Shown piece after piece: positions 1 through 6,300 of a DNA stretch of 7,581 nt. The notes below the pieces were generated by a model. The model was not told the origin of the DNA and ran no database searches. It was given only the letters and a program-made list of their open reading frames with translations. Positions within the stretch are counted from its first letter, which is position 1, and each line of letters starts with the position of its first letter. The DNA is from Candidatus Omnitrophota bacterium (GTDB lineage: Bacteria > Omnitrophota > Gorgyraeia > S143-82), in NCBI GenBank assembly GCA_027065215.1, contig JAMOOT010000261.1:1-7581 (forward strand). The letters are read 5' to 3'. A program made the position numbers and the translations under genes.

Positions 1-357
1 CATATGTAAAACAGATGCTGATTGCATTTTATGCCATAGCTATGAGAAGGATTCCAATAAGAAACTGTAATCGATTGGTGTCTTTTTTGTGGGGAAATTT
101 TGATTGGGAGAAACACAAAAATGATGCTGCATATGTAAAACAGATGCTGATAGCATTTTCTACAATAGCCAAAGAAAAGGTAGATCTTGATTACTACAAT
201 AAATTAATATCTTTATTGAAGAATGAATTTAATTGGAATGTGTATAGAGATAATCGTATCTATATTAGACATATGTTAATTGCTTTTTATCAGATAGTAA
301 CTTTTAAATCATCGATAGACGATTGTAGAAAGATATTGAAATTTTTGAAAGATAATT
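1..357 (+). repeat. Left copy of a 357-bp in-frame long-range direct repeat
   Basis: Matches 7225-7581 with no gaps and five substitutions, at 127, 152, 203, 253 and 264. Two are silent, and three change residues (Ala/Asp, Asn/Ser and Ile/Val, left versus right copy). The match runs off both ends of the window, so its true extent is unknown. It covers a partial repeat unit, two full units and the first base of the next. Confidence 0.97.
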
Positions 358-3300
358 TTAATTGGCATATCCATAAAGACGATCGTATCTATGTTGAGCA
401 AATGCTAATTACCTTTTACGAGGTGGTGGTGATGAGATTAAATACTGAGTCTCATGATAAACTTTTGAAGGTTCTAAAAACTACTTTTGGTTGGGATAAA
501 TGTAGCCACAACAGCCTTTATGTAAGAAAAATGGCAAAGTTTTTTTATAACATAATATTAAACAGAATTAAATATGATGATCTATTAGAGACAATGGATG
601 TGTTAAAAAGGAAATTTTCATGGAATAAGTATCATAACGATAGTGAGCATTATATCATTCAGTTTATAACGACACTTACCGCAATGGTAAAAAGTGGAAG
701 AGATTTGGAAGAATATTGGTTTAAGGTAATAGATTTATTGTACAGTGTAGTAGATAGAGAGGATGTAAGTGTAGCGATGGATATTATGGATTTAATATAT
801 ACCCTCTATCTTCTAAAGTATCCTTCGAAAGAGAAAGTTGCCTCAGTTGTAAAATTTGTCAATACCAAATTAAAGGAGTATGCCTTGAAGGATAAATTGA
901 GGATTATAAGGTATGGGTTAATGGGAATAATTCCGTTATATGCGTTAAAGGAAGGGTATAGTGGTGTAATTGAAAAGAAGCCCAAGGTTTATGGAAATGG
1001 GGCAGGTAATCGTTATTGTAATTTAAAGGTATCAGGTATACGTAATATGGTAGTAGTTATGTTGCCGTGGAATGCAGTAATAGATGAAGAAGGGCGGAGC
1101 AGGTTAAGGGTGAATTATAAAGATGGCCGGGTTGAGCGGATAGAGGCATTGGTCTTTGACGAAGAGAGAGGTAAGGAAGGATGGGAGGAGGTAAAGTTAA
1201 AGGGAAACGGGTTGGGTTATAGAGAGGCGAATGGCTACCAACATATTAATGGAGAGAGAGAGGCTGTGGTAGTAGATGGTAGGGATGGGCCGGAAGATAT
1301 TGTTATGGAGAGAGAGCTTCTATTGAGGTTAAGGGAGATAGTAGGGAGATATGTAAAGGATGGAGTAGAGGAAGAAGGTAAAGATATATTGATGGAGGTG
1401 TTATACAAGCTATTTGCGGGTGGAGAGGTAGAAGAAATAGATACAGATGAATTAATAGATGTGCTCATATTAGGGGAAGGAGAGGGGGTAGAGGATGTAT
1501 TGCAGAAGATAAAGGGAGATATAGAGGATGAGATATTAGAGCAAGGGGGTGATGGCAGGTCGAATTCAGGGATAGTAGTAGATGTAAGTTTAGAGGCATT
1601 TTTACGGGGGTTATCGATGAAGAACCAGCAAGCCTTAGCGGCTGGTGGGTTAGGGTTTCTTGCAGGGGAGACATTTGCTGGGTATAGGAGAGGGAGTGCG
1701 ATAGGGGTGATGCCGTTATATGCGCATATTTGTTTACCGAATGGGGAATTAGAATGGATAGAATGGGAGAAGGAGAATGCAGTAAAGAAGAGGGAAGAGT
1801 TAGGATTTGAGGTAGAATTCAAGGGAAGCAGGCACAGGGTGGAGGTATATGTAAACTACCAGAACGAGACACCAGTCTATTTATTATACTGTCCGAACAT
1901 CTTTTTCCAATTATATCCAGAGGAGCCGCACAAGATAATCCAGATGGCATTTTTAGGCAAGTCAGTGATTGCATTTTTAAAGAGATTAGATATAGAACCA
2001 GAGATTATTCGTTTAAATGAGCCGCAGTTATTGTTTGTAGAAGTAGCGAGGGAGCAGGAGGTAAGGAGGCAAGCCAGTATAGGGGGCAAGTCAAGGTTTG
2101 AGAAGACAGAGATAGTACTAACTACGCATACTCCGGAAGTAGCGGCGTTGCCGGTATATTGGGATATAGGTTGGGTAAAGTGGCATATAGGCGAGGATAT
2201 GGTACCGGAATGGATAATAGAGGATGGGAAGATAAATTTTGCCAAGAGATTAGCCGAGAGAGCGATGGTAATAAATGGGGTATCGAAGGAACACGCAGAG
2301 GTTACGAAGTTAATAATATTGCCGGAGGCAAGGGATAAGATAACAGGTATATTAAACGGATCAGATCCTGAGTTATGGAAGGTAGAGAGGCTAAAGGAGG
2401 CAGAAAGAAGAGGAGGAGTTAGTGGCAGGGAGTTATTCAAGGTAAAAAGAGAGGTAAAGGGGGAGTTAAACGAATATTTAAAGAGTGTCTATGGCCGGGG
2501 GTTTGAGGATCTTGATAGGCCGCTGATAGGATTGGTAAGGAGGCTGGTGGCCTACAAGCAGCAAGGCATATTGTTTGCTTTGTTGAGATGGATAACAGGA
2601 GACGGAGAGAGAGAGTATGAATTGCCGTGGGGGACAGCACCCGGCCTGGGCGCTAATGTATTAGTAGGAGGAGTAGGGAGGGATTGGAAAGGGAAGGAAT
2701 GGGAGGCAGAGTTCAAGAGGTTAGAAGGAGAGGAAGGATTTAGAGGGAGGTTAATATTTGTAGAGGGCAGTGGGATAGAGTTAATGAGATTAGCGACCCA
2801 AGGTTCAGACATATGGATAAGCATGCCATTACCGACGCGGGAGGCCTGTGGTACGAGCGATCAGAGGGCGGCGTTTTCAGGTGGGATAAATATAGCGACA
2901 GCGACAGGAGGGCCGAAGGAGTACATAGTCAATGGGAAGAATGGATATTTGATAGATGTATTTGGAGAGAAGAGATGGGAAGAAGAGGCCAGGGAAGTAT
3001 TGGGATTAGATGAAGTGAGTTTTGGTAGAGAAGGAGAGAGGTTTAGGCGAATAGTAGAGATAATGAATCTGCCTGATGACTGTATAGAGAAGCAGCGAGT
3101 AATAGAATTTTGGCAGAGGAAGGCGCAGGTACTCTTATGGGAGTATTTAGATGAGTTAGTGAGGCATTATTATAGAGCGGTGAGAGGGGAATCTGAGATT
3201 TGGTTTAAGATGATGGAGGAGGCATATTGGATGGGGCATAGATATGTCTCGATATCGCGGATGGTAAAGGAATATGAGGATGTATATGAAAAAGTAAAGG

Positions 3301-6300
3301 CCTGTCAGGATGTAGAGGTTATTTCATTGGAGAGGGAGGATATAGGAGGAGAAGTAGTAGTAAAGATCTCCAATCCTAAGGGATTAGATATAAGTTTGGA
3401 GATAGAAAGGGAAGGTGGGACAGAGTCAGTGAGACTCGTTATGGATAAGAGTGGGAACTATGTGCCGGAGAGGAGGTTATTGTTAAGAGATGGGATTAAG
3501 GCATTGAATCTGCGTTTTGATTATTTCAAGGAATTAGATGATGCATTAGATGTGAAAAAACAGATATGGAGTTCATCGGCAATAAAGGATTGGATTATAA
3601 GAGATGAATTTGATCGAATAAATAATCTTTATTCCAGTAATGAGTTTTTGGGATGTAGAGGAATAGTGACGGTGTTTGGTTCGGCTCGGGTCAAGTCAGG
3701 GACAAATACATATAGATTCATAAGTAGATTAGCGGGAATGTTTGTTAAGGAGAAGTTTGGGATTTTGACAGGTGGTGGGCCTGGAGTAATGGAGGCGGCG
3801 AACCGAGGGGCATATTCGATAGAACCGAGGTATTCGTTTGGGATAGCAATAGAACTTCCATTTGAGGATCCAAGTCCGTATGTCTATGAAAGAAATAGAG
3901 TTAACTGCAATTATTTTCTTACGAGACAATACGGATTGATATTTCCAGCAAATTCGATAATAGTTGGCCCAGGTGGATTTGGTACAGTGAACGAGGTTAT
4001 CGATGTATTAGCCATGGGCAAGAACAGAGAGATATCAAACATACCAATAGGTTTTGTTGATAAGGATTTTTATGGAGGATTTGTTGATTTTATTTATAGG
4101 CTTTCTGAATCGGTTCTAAAATGGAGAATAAGGCTGAAGAAGATATATACGATAACGAATGATAAAGAAGCGCAAAGTTTCTTGATGATCAATAGATCAG
4201 CAAAGAGAAAATTTGGTTTGCTTTCGGTGGATGATTTTGTTAGGGATTTACAGGAGACGGATTTAGTCTTGAAGGATGTATTAGGAGAAAGGCCTTCGGT
4301 AGCAGTAATATTGCCGGATAGAGTAGATGCGAATCATCATAGCAGGATATATTATGAGCAGGCGGGGAGAATCATATCCGAGTTAGTGAAGAGTGGATTT
4401 GGTGTTTTGGTCCAAAGCGGGAAGGTTATAACCTTTATAAGTTCAGAGAGGAGGTTGGGGTTAAAGTACAGGTACAATTTCACCCGGAAGTGGATAGTTT
4501 CTTCGTTTGCCAGGGATGGGGTGATTATATTTCCTCCAGATATTTTGGGATTAAACAGTCTTTTTGACGTGTTAACTCTTATCCAGACCAGGAAATTGGA
4601 GACAATTTCCTCCTTGATATTAGTGAAAGATAAAGTTTGGGATAGTCTACTGGATTGGTTTAGGGAGGTACTTCTTGCAAAAGGATATATATCACCAGGG
4701 GATCCGAATATTATGAAGCAGATTAGCGGGGGTGAAATTATAGATTATATAAAATCGGGATCGTCGTTAAGAGATGAGGTAGAGGGGTTATTTGAGAGGT
4801 ATGGAATTAAGACCTATAGGAAATTGACGAAAAATTTCTTTAAGCAATTACGCAAGGGGCATATTGAGTTGGCGAAGGCTATATTAGATAACTTTTATGA
4901 TAAAGGGGTGCAATTTGGGGTAGAGGAGATTAAGTATACCCTGAACCAGGTAAAGAATAGATTTTTGATCAAAGGATTAAAAAAAGTGGAAAGGGCAAGG
5001 GACTCTGTTAATAAGGTCGAGAAAGATATAAAAGAAATAGTCTGCAGTAAAGAGATGTTTGGATTGGAATGGGAGAGGTTATCGTTAAGGGATAAGATAT
5101 GGTTCATAATATCTCATATAGCATTAGGCCAAGGGGAATTGGGAGAAATGAAGAGGTTCTTGAAGGAATTAGGAGTTGAGTTTGATGGAGATGTGGTGAT
5201 GGCAAGAAATATATTTGAGGTATGGTTGACAACAGTGCAGAGTAATATAGGGAGAGATAGAGTTGCAAAATTAATAAAGGAAATAGAAGAGATAGAAACC
5301 ATATCATGGGGGATAAAATTTAAGATATTGAAATTAATTCTCAAAAAAGGTCCATATAATAGATTCAAAACATACTGGGACATATACAAATATGTCTGTG
5401 AGAGATTGGATAAAAACGTTGTAGGAGAGGTGTTTTTAATCGGTGTGTTGGGTAAATTAGATAGGAGTATGAATGAGAATATCAATGAAATAAAGGAGAA
5501 CATAGATATAGTTTTAGACAAGTTGGATGTGAAAAAATGGCATTTGGATAATAAGGATATAGTTAAATTGGTGTTAGGGGTTAGTGTAAAAGGTTTAGAG
5601 GGGAGAGATGTGGAGGATGTGTATAGGTATATGAAAAGTTGGATAAAAAGAGCAAGAGAGAATAGGAATTTGTTTTTTGATATACTTGCAACTTTTGCAA
5701 ATAGGAAAGTTAATACATTAAAGATCAGGGATTTGGTTAGTTTGGCAAAAAGGGAATTTAATAGTGAGAAATGGAAGGGGACAGAAGTATATGATAAAGC
5801 ATTGATTTTTGTAAAATATGTAGTGGATAAGAATTTGCCGAAGGTAGAAAACCTTATAAAAAGGCTGAAGGAAGAGTTTATGTGGGCGCGTTATAAAGTG
5901 GATGATGAATTTGTTAAGCGCTTTATGACTATGGTGTATTTGGCAGTATATAACAGATCATTAGATGATAAATATGTGTGCGAAAAGAAAGGGGAAAATA
6001 TTGATAATTGGATCAAGTTTTTAAAGACAGGTTTTGATTGGGAGAGGTATAAGGATGACATTGAATATGTGATGAGGATGATGGTCGTTTTTTACACGAT
6101 ACTGATTAACAATTTACCAATAGAATACTGCGAATCCTTATTAGAATTTTTTAAAAAGGAGTTTGATTGGAACAACCATAAATTTGAGATTTCATATACA
6201 AAACAAATGTTAATTGCTTTTTATCAAGTAGCTATGAAAAGAGTATCAATTAAATACTGTGAAAGGTTGATATCGTTTTTAAAAAGGAAGTTTGATTGGA

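Noticed and set aside
3..746. TPR, PPR or Sel1 identity of the repeats
   Set aside because: The period is 43 residues with an F.W start, and I cannot place the signature residues of those families. Only a generic helical solenoid is supported.
1..1110. Possible internal start codon marking the true N-terminus of the phosphorylase-like part
   Set aside because: In-frame ATG codons occur, but the frame is open upstream through homologous repeat units and I see no stop or convincing ribosome-binding context that would end the upstream protein. The general AGG/GGAG richness makes apparent Shine-Dalgarno matches meaningless.
1235..2824. Several long minus-strand open frames (1235-1822, 1465-1674, 1877-2440, 2437-2640, 2552-2824)
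   Set aside because: They lie opposite the phosphorylase-like coding sequence. Their Ser/Pro/Leu/Asn-rich translations are what a purine-rich coding strand gives in reverse complement; no motif is visible.
2813..3013. Plus-strand 66-codon frame out of phase with the main gene
   Set aside because: It lies over the conserved GTSDQR and GGPKEY region, whose family motifs are in the main frame. It is a shadow.
3729..5521. Minus-strand frames opposite the LOG and helical regions (3729-3929, 4895-5107, 5104-5307, 5114-5521)
   Set aside because: The opposite strand encodes clear LOG motifs and continuous helices in one frame. These frames show only low-complexity Ser/Leu/Ile-rich translations.
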